Assembly (NCBI RefSeq): GCF_004353185.1
Contig: NZ_SMUS01000030.1
Coordinates: 1-50,322, forward strand
Origin: Clostridium cuniculi
Lineage (GTDB): Bacteria; Bacillota; Clostridia; Clostridiales; Clostridiaceae
DNA length: 50,322 nt
Direction of reading: 5' to 3'
Numbering within the stretch: position 1 is the first letter of the stretch; every line of letters begins with the position of its first letter. Of this stretch, positions 1 through 8,553 are shown piece by piece. Position numbers and translations under genes: made by a program. The notes below the pieces were generated by a model. It was given only the letters and a program-made list of their open reading frames with translations, made no database searches and was not told the origin of the DNA.

Positions 1-60
1 TATTACATAAATTTAACTACTTTTTTTAGTAAGAAAATCTATGATTTTCATAAATATATT

Positions 61-89
61 TTACAAATCTATATTTAATCCTGTATAAT
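61..89 (+). promoter_or_regulatory. Sigma-A-type promoter of the first gene
   Basis: TTACAA at 61-66 and a consensus TATAAT at 84-89 are separated by 17 bases. Transcription would start near 96 and give a leader of about 70 bases before the ATG at 168. I see no other feature in the first 167 bases. Confidence 0.65.
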
Positions 90-167
90 CAACAGTGCTA
101 AAATAATTTAATTATGCTATATTAATCTAAAGAAAAAACTTTTATAAATAATATTGGAGGGAGATAC

Positions 168-695
168 ATGGAAATAAAGGATAGAGGATTAAATGAAAAA
201 ATTAATCAATTAAAAAAAGGGTTAGAAATAGTTGGTGGTAAGTCAAATTTATTATTAGAAGATAATAGTGAAATTTTAAACTATATTATAGAAAAAGCTT
301 TTAGCGATGGTGTCGTTAAATTTAATATAAATAATATTGAATATACTATTAATGAATTAATTAAATGTAAACAAGCTTATGAAATTCATTTTCTTAAGAA
401 TAAATTAACTACTTTAAACTCAATAGTTTATAAAATTAAAAAGTATGATACATCTTTAGACTCATTAATAAGAAAATATAAAAAGAGTAGATCATTAGAA
501 GAATATAATGAAATAACTAATAGAATTAAAAAAACATATAGACTTGATATTAATAAATTAGTGCTAAGTAGTATTAATAGTGAAATTTTAGAGAAGTTAA
601 GTCTAGAAGAACAAGAATCTTTTTATAGTGAATATTTAAGTCAAAAAAGAAAACAAATAATTGATGGTGTCATTAGCAAAATGGGGATAGTTTAA
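168..695 (+). CDS. Hypothetical protein, 175 aa
   Basis: I do not recognise this protein. It starts at ATG 168 behind a good GGAGGGAG ribosome-binding site and has its own promoter and terminator, so it is probably a monocistronic real gene. The product is lysine-, isoleucine- and asparagine-rich, has no signal peptide or membrane segment, and looks mostly alpha-helical and charged, with a central stretch rich in K, R, Y and S. No cysteine cluster or catalytic motif stands out. A soluble cytoplasmic protein is the safest description; no function is proposed. Confidence 0.7.
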   Translation: MEIKDRGLNEKINQLKKGLEIVGGKSNLLLEDNSEILNYIIEKAFSDGVVKFNINNIEYTINELIKCKQAYEIHFLKNKLTTLNSIVYKIKKYDTSLDSLIRKYKKSRSLEEYNEITNRIKKTYRLDINKLVLSSINSEILEKLSLEEQESFYSEYLSQKRKQIIDGVISKMGIV

Positions 696-719
696 TATTA
701 AACTATCCTTTTTATTTTA
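685..719 (+). terminator. Rho-independent terminator
   Basis: A perfect 24-base palindrome (685-708) overlaps the stop codon at 693-695 and is followed by a T-rich run at 709-718. The T-tract lies only on the plus side, so it ends the gene at 168-695. The convergent minus-strand gene stops at 717. Confidence 0.85.
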
Positions 720-1622
720 CACACCTTCATTATTAAAATCAGGTACAAACTCTTCTGAGTTGGTTCCAGACTCTTGAATAAATCCATTTTTTACTCCTAT
801 TGAAAGAGCATAATGGATAAGAGAATCATATGTTTTTTCATTAATACTTTTATTAATCTCAGGATACATTTTTGCATTGTACATTGGAGTATATTGATTC
901 ATTAATGATATATACACGCTATCTCCAAATTTTTCATAAACTGCATCAATAATCTTTTTTGAGTCAAATAATAATCCTGGTAATAATAAATGCCTTACAA
1001 TAACTCCTTTCAGAATTATTCCCTCTTTATTAAATTTAGGTTCACCTATTTGTCTTACCATTTCTTCTATAACTTCTATTACATTTTTTGAATACCCTTT
1101 TATCTTTGAATATTTTAAGGCATACTTATCTTCAAAATACTTAAAGTCAGGTAAATAAATATCTATATATCCATTTAAAGCTTTTATTGTATCTAATGAA
1201 TCTATAGAGTTAGTATTATATATTATAGGTAAATTAAGTCCTTTATTCTTTGCTATTTTTAATGCTTCTATAATTTGTGGCACAAAGTGAGTTGGCGTAA
1301 CCAAATTAATATTATTTGCTCCTTTATCTTGTAACTCTAAAAATATTTCTGATAATCTGTCTATTGTAATTTCTGTTCCAAAGCCTTCACTTGATATTTT
1401 ATAGTTTTGACAAAAAACACATTTCAAATTGCAGTTTGAAAAAAATACAGTTCCTGAACCACTTTTCCCTGAAATACATGGTTCTTCCCAGAAATGAAGA
1501 GCAGCCCTTGCAATCCTTATAGTATTAGTACTATTACATACGCCTTTATCCCCATTATTTCTATTTACATTGCAATTTCTCATGCATAAAGTACAATTTT
1601 CCAACAATTTCATATAATCCAT
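717..1622 (-). CDS. PflX-like radical SAM protein
   Basis: Radical S-adenosylmethionine enzyme of the pyruvate formate-lyase-activating-enzyme-like group (COG1313/PflX type), 301 aa. The radical SAM motif C-x3-C-x2-C is at Cys64, Cys68 and Cys71 and would bind the [4Fe-4S] cluster that cleaves SAM. A second cysteine set (Cys10, 13, 17, 29) at the N-terminus is typical of this subgroup and could bind another metal centre. Translation starts at ATG 1622 behind GAGGTG; a second ATG at 1613 is less well placed. No glycyl-radical enzyme lies nearby, so the substrate is unknown. The family call is firm, the exact role open. It is transcribed divergently from zapA. Confidence 0.85.
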   Translation of the reverse strand: MDYMKLLENCTLCMRNCNVNRNNGDKGVCNSTNTIRIARAALHFWEEPCISGKSGSGTVFFSNCNLKCVFCQNYKISSEGFGTEITIDRLSEIFLELQDKGANNINLVTPTHFVPQIIEALKIAKNKGLNLPIIYNTNSIDSLDTIKALNGYIDIYLPDFKYFEDKYALKYSKIKGYSKNVIEVIEEMVRQIGEPKFNKEGIILKGVIVRHLLLPGLLFDSKKIIDAVYEKFGDSVYISLMNQYTPMYNAKMYPEINKSINEKTYDSLIHYALSIGVKNGFIQESGTNSEEFVPDFNNEGV

Positions 1623-1642
1623 ATAAACACCTCGTAAAAATT

Positions 1643-1671
1643 AGTATATCAGCATATATTACATTAATCAA
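1643..1671 (-). promoter_or_regulatory. Promoter of the radical SAM gene
   Basis: On the minus strand TTGATT (plus 1666-1671) and TATACT (plus 1643-1648) are 17 bases apart, just upstream of the ATG at 1622. The -35 element lies inside the dyad at 1659-1681. Confidence 0.65.
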
Positions 1672-1681
1672 TTTAATGTAA
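1659..1681. repeat. Inverted repeat between divergent promoters
   Basis: TTACATTAA and TTAATGTAA form perfect 9-base arms around a 5-base centre. The dyad covers the -35 box of the minus-strand radical SAM gene and sits just upstream of the zapA promoter, a position suited to a shared operator. The binding protein is unknown. Confidence 0.5.
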
Positions 1682-1705
1682 CATATAGTTATTTAAAGTC
1701 AATTG

Positions 1706-1714
1706 TGGTATAAT
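1706..1714 (+). promoter_or_regulatory. Extended -10 promoter of zapA
   Basis: TG-G-TATAAT (TG at 1706-1707, TATAAT at 1709-1714) is a perfect extended -10. The -35 region is weak. Because this element overlaps the upstream TTG at 1703, that codon cannot be the translation start of zapA. Confidence 0.65.
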
Positions 1715-1747
1715 TGTAGCATAATGAAAATTCGAGAGGTGCAGAAT

Positions 1748-2758
1748 ATGAATACGGTAACGGTTATAATAAATGGTATTGAATATAATTTGAGAGGAAA
1801 AGAAGACGAAAGATATTTGTCTGAAGTTGCCGCTTATGTAGATAATAAAATAAGAGAAATTTCAGGAAGCAATAAAAAATTAAGTACAAGTTCTGCTGCT
1901 GTTCTTACTGCTGTTAACATTGCAGATGAACTTTTTAAATGCGATTTAGAAATTGGAAATATTACTAAGAAAAAAAATTCTCTTGAAGAACGTCATTTAA
2001 CATTAAAAGAAAGATTAAGGGAACTTAAAGTAGAAATAGACGAAACTGCAAAGGCAAGGGCATCAGAAGTTGAATCCCTAAAATCTGTTATCTTTGACAT
2101 GGAGTCAAAAATTAAGGAATTAGAAAGCTATAAGCTATTAAGTGAAGAGTTAACAGAAAAAGTAAAAACATTAACTGAAACAAATAATAAGAATGAAGTT
2201 CAAATCTCAGAATTGAATAAAGAATTATTAGAAATGCAAAATACAAATCAAGAACTTAAAAACAAAGTTAAAAATTGTACTGATGAGATAAATAATAGAG
2301 TAGCAATTTCTGAATTTGAAGAAGTAATTACAAAATTAGAAAAAACACAAAAAATTAATCTTATATTAAGTGACGAAAATGATGATCTTAAGGAAAGAGT
2401 ATCAACATATCAAAATGAAGCTAATAATTATTCTATTGAAAATTCAGAGTTAAAAGAAACTGAACATAAATTGAGAGAAACAATAAAATTTAAAGAAGCT
2501 GAATTAGAAGAGTTTAAAGCATTAAACGAAAAACAAAGTTTAGAAGAAAAAAATACTATGGAGAAAAAGATTAATTCATTAGAAATAGAATTACAAGATG
2601 CCTTAAAGAAAAAGGAAACTTATAGGTTACGTAATAAAGATATTAACTTCCAACTACAAAACTATAAATATAAAGTTTTAGATTTAGAAAAAAAACTTAT
2701 TGATACTCAATTTAATCTAGCTGTAGAAAAAAGAGATAAAAATCCATTATTAAGATAA
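1748..2758 (+). CDS. zapA: Cell division protein ZapA with long coiled coil
   Basis: FtsZ-associated ZapA-family protein, 336 aa from ATG 1748, which has GAGGTG upstream; longer in-frame starts overlap the promoter. Residues 1-65 form the ZapA domain (beta strands with the NGIEYNLRG-type start, then a helix with the AAxxTAVNIADELFK pattern). Residues from about 70 to the end are an almost continuous coiled coil rich in E, K, L and N. Typical ZapA is about 85-110 aa, so the long C-terminal rod is the unusual part, although clostridial versions with such extensions are known. It would bundle FtsZ filaments at the Z-ring. It is monocistronic. Confidence 0.85.
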   Translation: MNTVTVIINGIEYNLRGKEDERYLSEVAAYVDNKIREISGSNKKLSTSSAAVLTAVNIADELFKCDLEIGNITKKKNSLEERHLTLKERLRELKVEIDETAKARASEVESLKSVIFDMESKIKELESYKLLSEELTEKVKTLTETNNKNEVQISELNKELLEMQNTNQELKNKVKNCTDEINNRVAISEFEEVITKLEKTQKINLILSDENDDLKERVSTYQNEANNYSIENSELKETEHKLRETIKFKEAELEEFKALNEKQSLEEKNTMEKKINSLEIELQDALKKKETYRLRNKDINFQLQNYKYKVLDLEKKLIDTQFNLAVEKRDKNPLLR

Positions 2759-2787
2759 GTCTGCTCATCATTGAGCGGACTTATCTT
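2752..2787 (+). terminator. Hairpin after zapA, probable terminator
   Basis: A 16-bp stem with one G-T pair (arms 2752-2767 and 2772-2787) and a 4-base loop overlaps the stop codon. No long T-run follows, so termination may be partial. Confidence 0.55.
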
Positions 2788-2922
2788 AATTAGTATAGAA
2801 AAACAATAATAATTATGTTATAACAATAAGTAGTTATAATAGTTATATTAGAATTAATAGTAAATATTTATAGATTTTAAACAAAGGATTACATTAACTT
2901 TTTAAAATTAGGAGAGATTTTT

Positions 2923-5283
2923 ATGAATAAAATAGAAGTTCTAGCACCAGCTGGAAGTATGGAGAGTCTATACGCAGCTATAAATAAAGGTGCCGATGCT
3001 GTTTATCTTGGTGGAAACAAATTTTCTGCTAGAGCTTATGCATCAAATTTTGATAATGAAAACATGCAAAAAGCTATTGATTATGCTCATAGTTATGGTG
3101 TTAAAATTTATGTAACTATAAATACAATACTAAAAGAAAATGAAATTGAAGAAGCTGTTAGATATGTTGGATATTTATATGAAATAGGGGCTGATGCTTT
3201 AATAATTCAAGACCTAGGTCTTTTCAAAAGAATTAAAGAAGAGTATCCTGACTTTGAGCTTCATGCTTCTACACAAATGACAATTCATAATGGAGAAGCT
3301 GCTATATATTTTAAAGAAAAAGGCTTTCATAGGGTTGTTTTGTCCAGAGAGATGACAATTGATGAAATTAAATATATATCTACAGATTTAATGATAGAAA
3401 CTGAAATGTTTGTTCATGGTGCAATTTGTGTTAGTTATTCTGGGAAATGTCTAATGAGTTCAATAATAGGTGGAAGAAGCGGTAACAGAGGAAGATGTGC
3501 TCAACCTTGTAGAATGGAATATATATTAAAAGGAGAAAAATCAGGTGAGCAAAAAGGACATTTATTAAGTCCAAAAGATATGTGTACTATAGATGATATT
3601 AAAGACATAGTTGAAAGCGGAACTCATTCTTTAAAAATAGAAGGAAGAATGAAAAGACCAGAATATGTAGCTGGAGTAGTAGATAACTATAGAAAAGCAG
3701 TAGATAAAGTATTATTTAAGAAAAAATACAATGAACAAGAAGGTAAAGGACAGTTATTGCAACTCTTTAATAGAAGCGGATTTACCAACGCATATTTAAA
3801 AGGTAATACGGGTAGAGATATGATGAGCTTTAAATCGCCTAAAAATGCTGGAGTTCCATTAGGAGTAGTAGAAAAATCCGGTGAAATTAAACTTAAAGAG
3901 AGTTTATCTTTAGGAGATGGAGTTAGATATAGAGATAAAGGATTTTCAGTAAGTAAAATTTTATTAAATGGAAAAGAAGTTTCAAATGCTAAAAGAGGGG
4001 ATATTGTTAAGCTTTTCCCTATAGATTATAAAAAAGGTGATGAATTATTTAAGAGCTTAAATAAACAACTTTTTGATGAATTAGAAGACTACATTAAACC
4101 ATATAATAAGAAGCTTTCTTTAAATGCAAGAGTTAAATTTGTTGTTAATTCTCCAATTGAGTTAAACATAATACATAATAATAAGGAATATAACTTTACT
4201 GGTGAAGTTGTACAAAAAGCAGAAAAAAGACCTTTAGATAAAGAAAGAATAGAAGAAGCACTAAAAAAATCTGGTGATATCCCATTTAAATTAGATTTTA
4301 TTGAGTTTAGTGAATTTGAAGATGGATTCTTACGTATTGCTGATTTAAATAATTTAAGAAGAGATGCTTTAGAGGGTATCACTAAAAGCATTTGTAAGGA
4401 ATATAGAAGAAAACGACCAAAGAAAGAAAATAAAAAATTATCAACTCCAATAAATAATAATATAGATATTCCTGAAATATATAGTTGTATTACGAAAGAT
4501 CAGCTTAATGCATTATTAGATTGTAGAGTTAAAAATATAGCCTTTGACATATTTAGTAGAGAATTAGGTGCACTTAGAGTATCTGACTTAATTGATACAT
4601 TTGAAAAAGTAAATGAAGAGGTAAATTTATATATTAAAACTTCCTCTATAATTAAAGGTGAATTTGATAAGGTATGTAAATTTATAGATAAAGCAAAACC
4701 TTATATAAAAGGAATAATAACTTCTAATATAGGCTTAATTAATGTATATAAAGATTCACTTATGATAATTGGTGACTATAAACTTAATATAATGAATTCT
4801 CAAAGTTTAGAATTTTACCAAAATGAATTTGAAATTCCTACATTAAGCATGGAATTAAATAGATCAGAAATTAAAGAAATAACTCGTAAGAATAAAGGAA
4901 ATAATGCGTATGTTATTTATGGTAAACCAGAGCTTATGATTAGTGAATATTGTCCAATAGGAAGTACTTTTGGTGGTAGAAAAACTAATGTAGAGTGTAA
5001 TGCTATTTGTACCAGAGATAAATTTACGCTTATAGATAGAGTAAATGAAAAAAATAGAGTAATGACTGATTTATTCTGCAGAAGTTATATTTTAAATCCA
5101 GTTCCATTAAATCTATTTGATGAAATTAGTACTTTAAAAGAAATTGGAATTAAGACATTTAGATTTGATTTTAGAGATGAAAGCTATGAAGAAGTAAAAA
5201 AAGTAGTTAATATGTATAAAAATAGTGAAGTTGATGATAAGAGTAATTACACTAAAGGTCAATTTAGAAGTGGAATAGAATAG
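2923..5283 (+). CDS. U32 family peptidase / RlhA-like tRNA or rRNA hydroxylation protein
   Basis: Peptidase U32 family protein, 786 aa, starting at ATG 2923 behind AGGAGAG. Residues 1-300 hold the U32 TIM-barrel-like region beginning with the LAPAGSMESL motif. The PROSITE-type signature E-x-F-x2-G-A-x-C-x4-G-x-C-x-x-S is present near residues 163-181, followed by a Cys-rich RGRCAQPC segment that probably binds an Fe-S cluster. The C-terminal half matches the extra domain found in long members (DUF3656 type). Characterised relatives RlhA and TrhP act in RNA hydroxylation using prephenate-linked chemistry, so an RNA-modification role is more likely than proteolysis. It lies 11 bases before the next gene and probably shares a transcript with mutS2. 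Confidence 0.85.
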   Translation: MNKIEVLAPAGSMESLYAAINKGADAVYLGGNKFSARAYASNFDNENMQKAIDYAHSYGVKIYVTINTILKENEIEEAVRYVGYLYEIGADALIIQDLGLFKRIKEEYPDFELHASTQMTIHNGEAAIYFKEKGFHRVVLSREMTIDEIKYISTDLMIETEMFVHGAICVSYSGKCLMSSIIGGRSGNRGRCAQPCRMEYILKGEKSGEQKGHLLSPKDMCTIDDIKDIVESGTHSLKIEGRMKRPEYVAGVVDNYRKAVDKVLFKKKYNEQEGKGQLLQLFNRSGFTNAYLKGNTGRDMMSFKSPKNAGVPLGVVEKSGEIKLKESLSLGDGVRYRDKGFSVSKILLNGKEVSNAKRGDIVKLFPIDYKKGDELFKSLNKQLFDELEDYIKPYNKKLSLNARVKFVVNSPIELNIIHNNKEYNFTGEVVQKAEKRPLDKERIEEALKKSGDIPFKLDFIEFSEFEDGFLRIADLNNLRRDALEGITKSICKEYRRKRPKKENKKLSTPINNNIDIPEIYSCITKDQLNALLDCRVKNIAFDIFSRELGALRVSDLIDTFEKVNEEVNLYIKTSSIIKGEFDKVCKFIDKAKPYIKGIITSNIGLINVYKDSLMIIGDYKLNIMNSQSLEFYQNEFEIPTLSMELNRSEIKEITRKNKGNNAYVIYGKPELMISEYCPIGSTFGGRKTNVECNAICTRDKFTLIDRVNEKNRVMTDLFCRSYILNPVPLNLFDEISTLKEIGIKTFRFDFRDESYEEVKKVVNMYKNSEVDDKSNYTKGQFRSGIE

Positions 5284-5294
5284 GAGAGTAAACT

Positions 5295-5630
5295 ATGAAA
5301 ATAATAAATTTATTATTATTAATTGCTGTATTTATATTTGGTGTCATTCAAATGAGAAAATCATCATCTATAATTAAAACAGACTGGTTTAAAAGTTTAT
5401 CTTATAATGAAAAACTTCAAACAACCTCTAAAATAAAAAGCAATTGGAAAACAAGTATTATTTTACTTGCCATAATAGTTTGTGCAATGCTAATTTTAAT
5501 TTCTTCTTTTATTGGGAAAACTCATTATTATGAAAATACAATTAATATATTAATATTAATTGTAGGGGTTATAGTAACAATATTCTTAGTTATTAATAAC
5601 CAAAAATTAGAGAAAAATATAAAAAATTAG
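5295..5630 (+). CDS. Small membrane protein, 111 aa
   Basis: Unrecognised protein. Three hydrophobic segments are visible at about residues 3-19, 53-73 and 82-100, with a basic, polar stretch between the first and second. The start ATG 5295 has GGAGAG upstream and lies 11 bases after the U32 gene; mutS2 follows after 20 bases. The operon position is clear but gives no functional clue. No conserved polar residues inside the membrane segments suggest transport chemistry. Confidence 0.7.
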   Translation: MKIINLLLLIAVFIFGVIQMRKSSSIIKTDWFKSLSYNEKLQTTSKIKSNWKTSIILLAIIVCAMLILISSFIGKTHYYENTINILILIVGVIVTIFLVINNQKLEKNIKN

Positions 5631-5650
5631 CGTTTATATAGGAGAAATTT

Positions 5651-8008
5651 ATGAAAGAAAGAACTTTTAGAATTTTAGAATTTAACAAAGTAAAAGATAA
5701 ACTTAGAAGCTATGCCGTAACTAGTGGTGGGAAAGAGCTAATAGATGCTCTTTCTCCTTACAATTCAATTTATGAAGTTGAAAATAAACTAGAAGAAACT
5801 AATGAAGCTTTAGATATATTAATAAAAAAAGGGACTCCACCATTTGAAGGTTTACACGAAACAAAAGAAGAACTCGAAAGAGCTGGTAAAGGTGGTACAT
5901 TAAATCCAGGCCAATTAATGAAAATCGGATCAATGCTTAGATGTTCTAGAAGATTCAAAGAATACGTTGCAAGAAAAGAAGAAGAAATAGGTTATAAACA
6001 TCTTGAAGATTTAGCTTATATTTTAGTGCCACTTAAAAATCTTGAAAATGACATTGATTCTGCTATTATTTCTGAAGATGAAATAAGTGATAAAGCAAGT
6101 GGAACTTTATATAATATAAGAAGAAGTCTAAAAGAAAAAAATTCATCTGTTAGAGAAAAAATTAATTCTATTGTTAGAGCTAACTCAAAATATTTACAAG
6201 ATTCTCTTTACACAATGAGAGGAGATAGATATGTAATTCCTGTCAAAGCAGAATATAAAGGTGCCGTACCTGGTCTTGTACATGATCAAAGCTCTACTGG
6301 TGCAACACTTTTTATTGAGCCAATTAGTCTAGTTAATTTAAATAATGAAATTAAAGAATTAATGCTTAAAGAAAAAGCTGAAATAGAACGAATATTAAGT
6401 GAGCTTTCTGCAAAGGTTCATGATAATATTGATGCTTTAAGAAGTAACTCTAATATTCTAAGAGAGTTAGATTTTATATTTGCTAAAGGAAAATATGCTT
6501 CTTCATTAAATGCAATAAAGCCAACTGTTAGCAAAGATAGAAGTTTTGATATCTTAGGTGGAAAACACCCTTTAATTGATCCTAAAGTAGTAGTTCCTTC
6601 TGATATATATTTAGGTAAAGATTTTACTACACTTATGATTACAGGTCCTAACACAGGAGGTAAAACTGTAACATTAAAAACTGTGGGGTTATTACATCTA
6701 ATGGCCTTAAGCGGCTTATTAATACCAGCAAAAGATGGCTCATCAATTGGTTTCTTCAAAGATATTTTTGCTGATATAGGTGATGAACAAAGTATAGAAC
6801 AATCTTTATCAACCTTTTCATCACATATGACTAATATAGTAACAATTTTAGATGCTGCTTCTTTTGATTCATTAGTATTATTTGATGAATTAGGCTCAGG
6901 AACTGACCCAACTGAAGGTGCTGCATTAGCTGTGGCAATTATCGAAACCTTAAATAAAAGAGGGTGTAGAATTATAGCTACAACACACTATAGTGAATTA
7001 AAAGGATACGCTTTAAAAACAGCTGGTGTTGAAAATGCCTCTGTTGAATTTGATGTAGAAACATTGAGACCTACATATAGATTATTGATAGGTGTTCCTG
7101 GTAAATCTAATGCTTTTGAAATATCCAAAAGACTTGGATTAAGTGAAGATGTTATAGTAAAAGCTAAAGATTTTATGTCTGAAGAAAATCTACAATTTGA
7201 AGATCTAATTAGAGATCTTCAAGAAAAGAGTATAATAGCTAATCGTGATGCAAGAGAAGCTAAAAGAATCAAAGAAGAAGCAGAAAGCTTAAAGAAAAAG
7301 TATAATGAAAAGCTTAAAAAGCTAGATACAGTTAGAGATAAAGTTTACGATGAAGCTCGTCAAGAGGCTAAGCAAATTATTTCTAATGCAAAAGATGAGG
7401 CTGATGAAATAGTTAAAGCAATGAGAGAGCTTGAAAAAATGGGAATAGCTGAGGGTGGTAGAAATAGACTTGAAGAAGAAAGAAGAAAGCTTAAAGCTAG
7501 TCTTGAAGAAAAAGAAGCAGCTATGATTAAGTCTAGAGAAAATACTGGCGAAGCTATTACTAAAGTTACTCTTGGTATGGAAGCATTCCTACCATCTTTA
7601 AATCAAAGAGTAATAGTTGTATCAAACCCTGATAATAAAGGGGATGTACAGGTAGAAGCAGGAATAATGAAAATTAATGTTAAATTAAAAGATTTAAGAA
7701 AGGTTCCAGAAGAACCAAAGAAAAAAGAAAAAAAGAAAAGAGAAGTTAAACTAAATATGAAATCTGTTGATAGTAGGATTGATTTAAGGGGGATGGACTC
7801 TGAAGAGGCTTGTTATAGAACTGATAAATATTTAGATGAAGCATACTTAGGAAACTTAGGTGAAGTTACTATAGTACATGGAAAAGGAACAGGAATTTTA
7901 AGAAAAGCTATTAATGACATGTTAAAAAGACATCCACACGTAAAATCATATAGACTTGGTGTATATGGTGAAGGTGGCGATGGAGTAACAATTGTAGAAT
8001 TAAAATAG
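5651..8008 (+). CDS. mutS2: Endonuclease MutS2 / ribosome-rescue ATPase
   Basis: MutS2 (also called RqcU in Bacillus), 785 aa, the normal family length. It lacks the mismatch-recognition domain of MutS. The core and clamp helices cover about residues 1-300, Walker A GPNTGGKT is at residues 332-339, and the Walker B/signature region (LFDELGSGTDP) and an ATTHYSELK H-loop follow. A charged coiled region spans about 510-640, then a KOW-like segment and a C-terminal Smr domain (about 710-785) with DLRG and a HGKGTG motif. MutS2 proteins suppress recombination in some bacteria and split collided ribosomes in Bacillus; the sequence does not decide between these roles. The start is ATG 5651 behind AGGAG. 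Confidence 0.95.
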   Translation: MKERTFRILEFNKVKDKLRSYAVTSGGKELIDALSPYNSIYEVENKLEETNEALDILIKKGTPPFEGLHETKEELERAGKGGTLNPGQLMKIGSMLRCSRRFKEYVARKEEEIGYKHLEDLAYILVPLKNLENDIDSAIISEDEISDKASGTLYNIRRSLKEKNSSVREKINSIVRANSKYLQDSLYTMRGDRYVIPVKAEYKGAVPGLVHDQSSTGATLFIEPISLVNLNNEIKELMLKEKAEIERILSELSAKVHDNIDALRSNSNILRELDFIFAKGKYASSLNAIKPTVSKDRSFDILGGKHPLIDPKVVVPSDIYLGKDFTTLMITGPNTGGKTVTLKTVGLLHLMALSGLLIPAKDGSSIGFFKDIFADIGDEQSIEQSLSTFSSHMTNIVTILDAASFDSLVLFDELGSGTDPTEGAALAVAIIETLNKRGCRIIATTHYSELKGYALKTAGVENASVEFDVETLRPTYRLLIGVPGKSNAFEISKRLGLSEDVIVKAKDFMSEENLQFEDLIRDLQEKSIIANRDAREAKRIKEEAESLKKKYNEKLKKLDTVRDKVYDEARQEAKQIISNAKDEADEIVKAMRELEKMGIAEGGRNRLEEERRKLKASLEEKEAAMIKSRENTGEAITKVTLGMEAFLPSLNQRVIVVSNPDNKGDVQVEAGIMKINVKLKDLRKVPEEPKKKEKKKREVKLNMKSVDSRIDLRGMDSEEACYRTDKYLDEAYLGNLGEVTIVHGKGTGILRKAINDMLKRHPHVKSYRLGVYGEGGDGVTIVELK

Positions 8009-8033
8009 AGTCAAATTAATAAATTAAATTCAT

Positions 8034-8061
8034 TTGAAACCCTTTCCTAGTATGCTATAAT
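8034..8061 (+). promoter_or_regulatory. Promoter of the TudS-like gene
   Basis: TTGAAA at 8034-8039 and TATAAT at 8056-8061 are 16 bases apart, with an extended TG at 8053-8054. The ribosome-binding site AAGGAGGGG follows closely, so the leader is very short (about 15-20 bases). Confidence 0.7.
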
Positions 8062-8072
8062 TAAAGCATACT
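8049..8072. repeat. Inverted repeat over the -10 element
   Basis: AGTATGCT (8049-8056) and AGCATACT (8065-8072) form perfect 8-base arms around an 8-base centre that holds the -10 box. Since transcription should begin near 8068, most of the left arm would not be in the mRNA, so a DNA operator is more likely than an RNA hairpin. Confidence 0.45.
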
Positions 8073-8085
8073 AAGGAGGGGTTTT

Positions 8086-8553
8086 ATGTATTTAATAAGC
8101 GCATGTTTATGTGGAGTAAATTGTAAATACAATGGATTAAATAATTATAACGAAATATGTGATAAATTACTTGCTTCTGGAAAAGCAATTTTAGTTTGTC
8201 CTGAGCAGTTAGGGGGACTACCTACACCACGTATACCAAGTGAAATTATAGGAGAATCTTCAAATATATTAAATGATAATAATGGTTCGGTAATTGATAA
8301 AAATGGTAATGATGTAACACCACAATTTATAAAAGGGGCAAAAGAAACATTACAAATTGCAAAAAAGCTAAATATCAAAAAAGCTATACTAAAGGATGGT
8401 AGCCCATCATGTGGTGTTAATTATATATATGATGGTAATTTTAACGGTACTAAAATAAAAGGTATGGGTCTAACAGCACAATTATTAAAAGAATCATCTA
8501 TTGATATAATAAGCGAACTTGAATTAGGAGGTAACATAAATGGGGATATTTGA
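8086..8553 (+). CDS. DUF523 / TudS-like desulfurase protein
   Basis: DUF523 family protein, 155 aa, full length for the family. Three conserved cysteines expected to hold a [4Fe-4S] cluster in the characterised thiouracil desulfidase TudS are visible as Cys7 (SACL), Cys38 (VCPEQ) and Cys109 (SPSCG); Cys9 and Cys13 are extra. The PTPR segment after Cys38 and the KDGSPSCG loop are strong family marks. TudS removes sulfur from thiouracil; whether this protein does the same cannot be read from sequence. The start ATG 8086 follows AAGGAGGGG. The last 14 bases overlap the next gene, indicating translational coupling. Confidence 0.85.
   Translation: MYLISACLCGVNCKYNGLNNYNEICDKLLASGKAILVCPEQLGGLPTPRIPSEIIGESSNILNDNNGSVIDKNGNDVTPQFIKGAKETLQIAKKLNIKKAILKDGSPSCGVNYIYDGNFNGTKIKGMGLTAQLLKESSIDIISELELGGNINGDI

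Noticed and set aside
1703..1747. N-terminal extension of zapA from TTG 1703
   Set aside because: The codon overlaps the extended -10 promoter and has no ribosome-binding site; ATG 1748 has GAGGTG.
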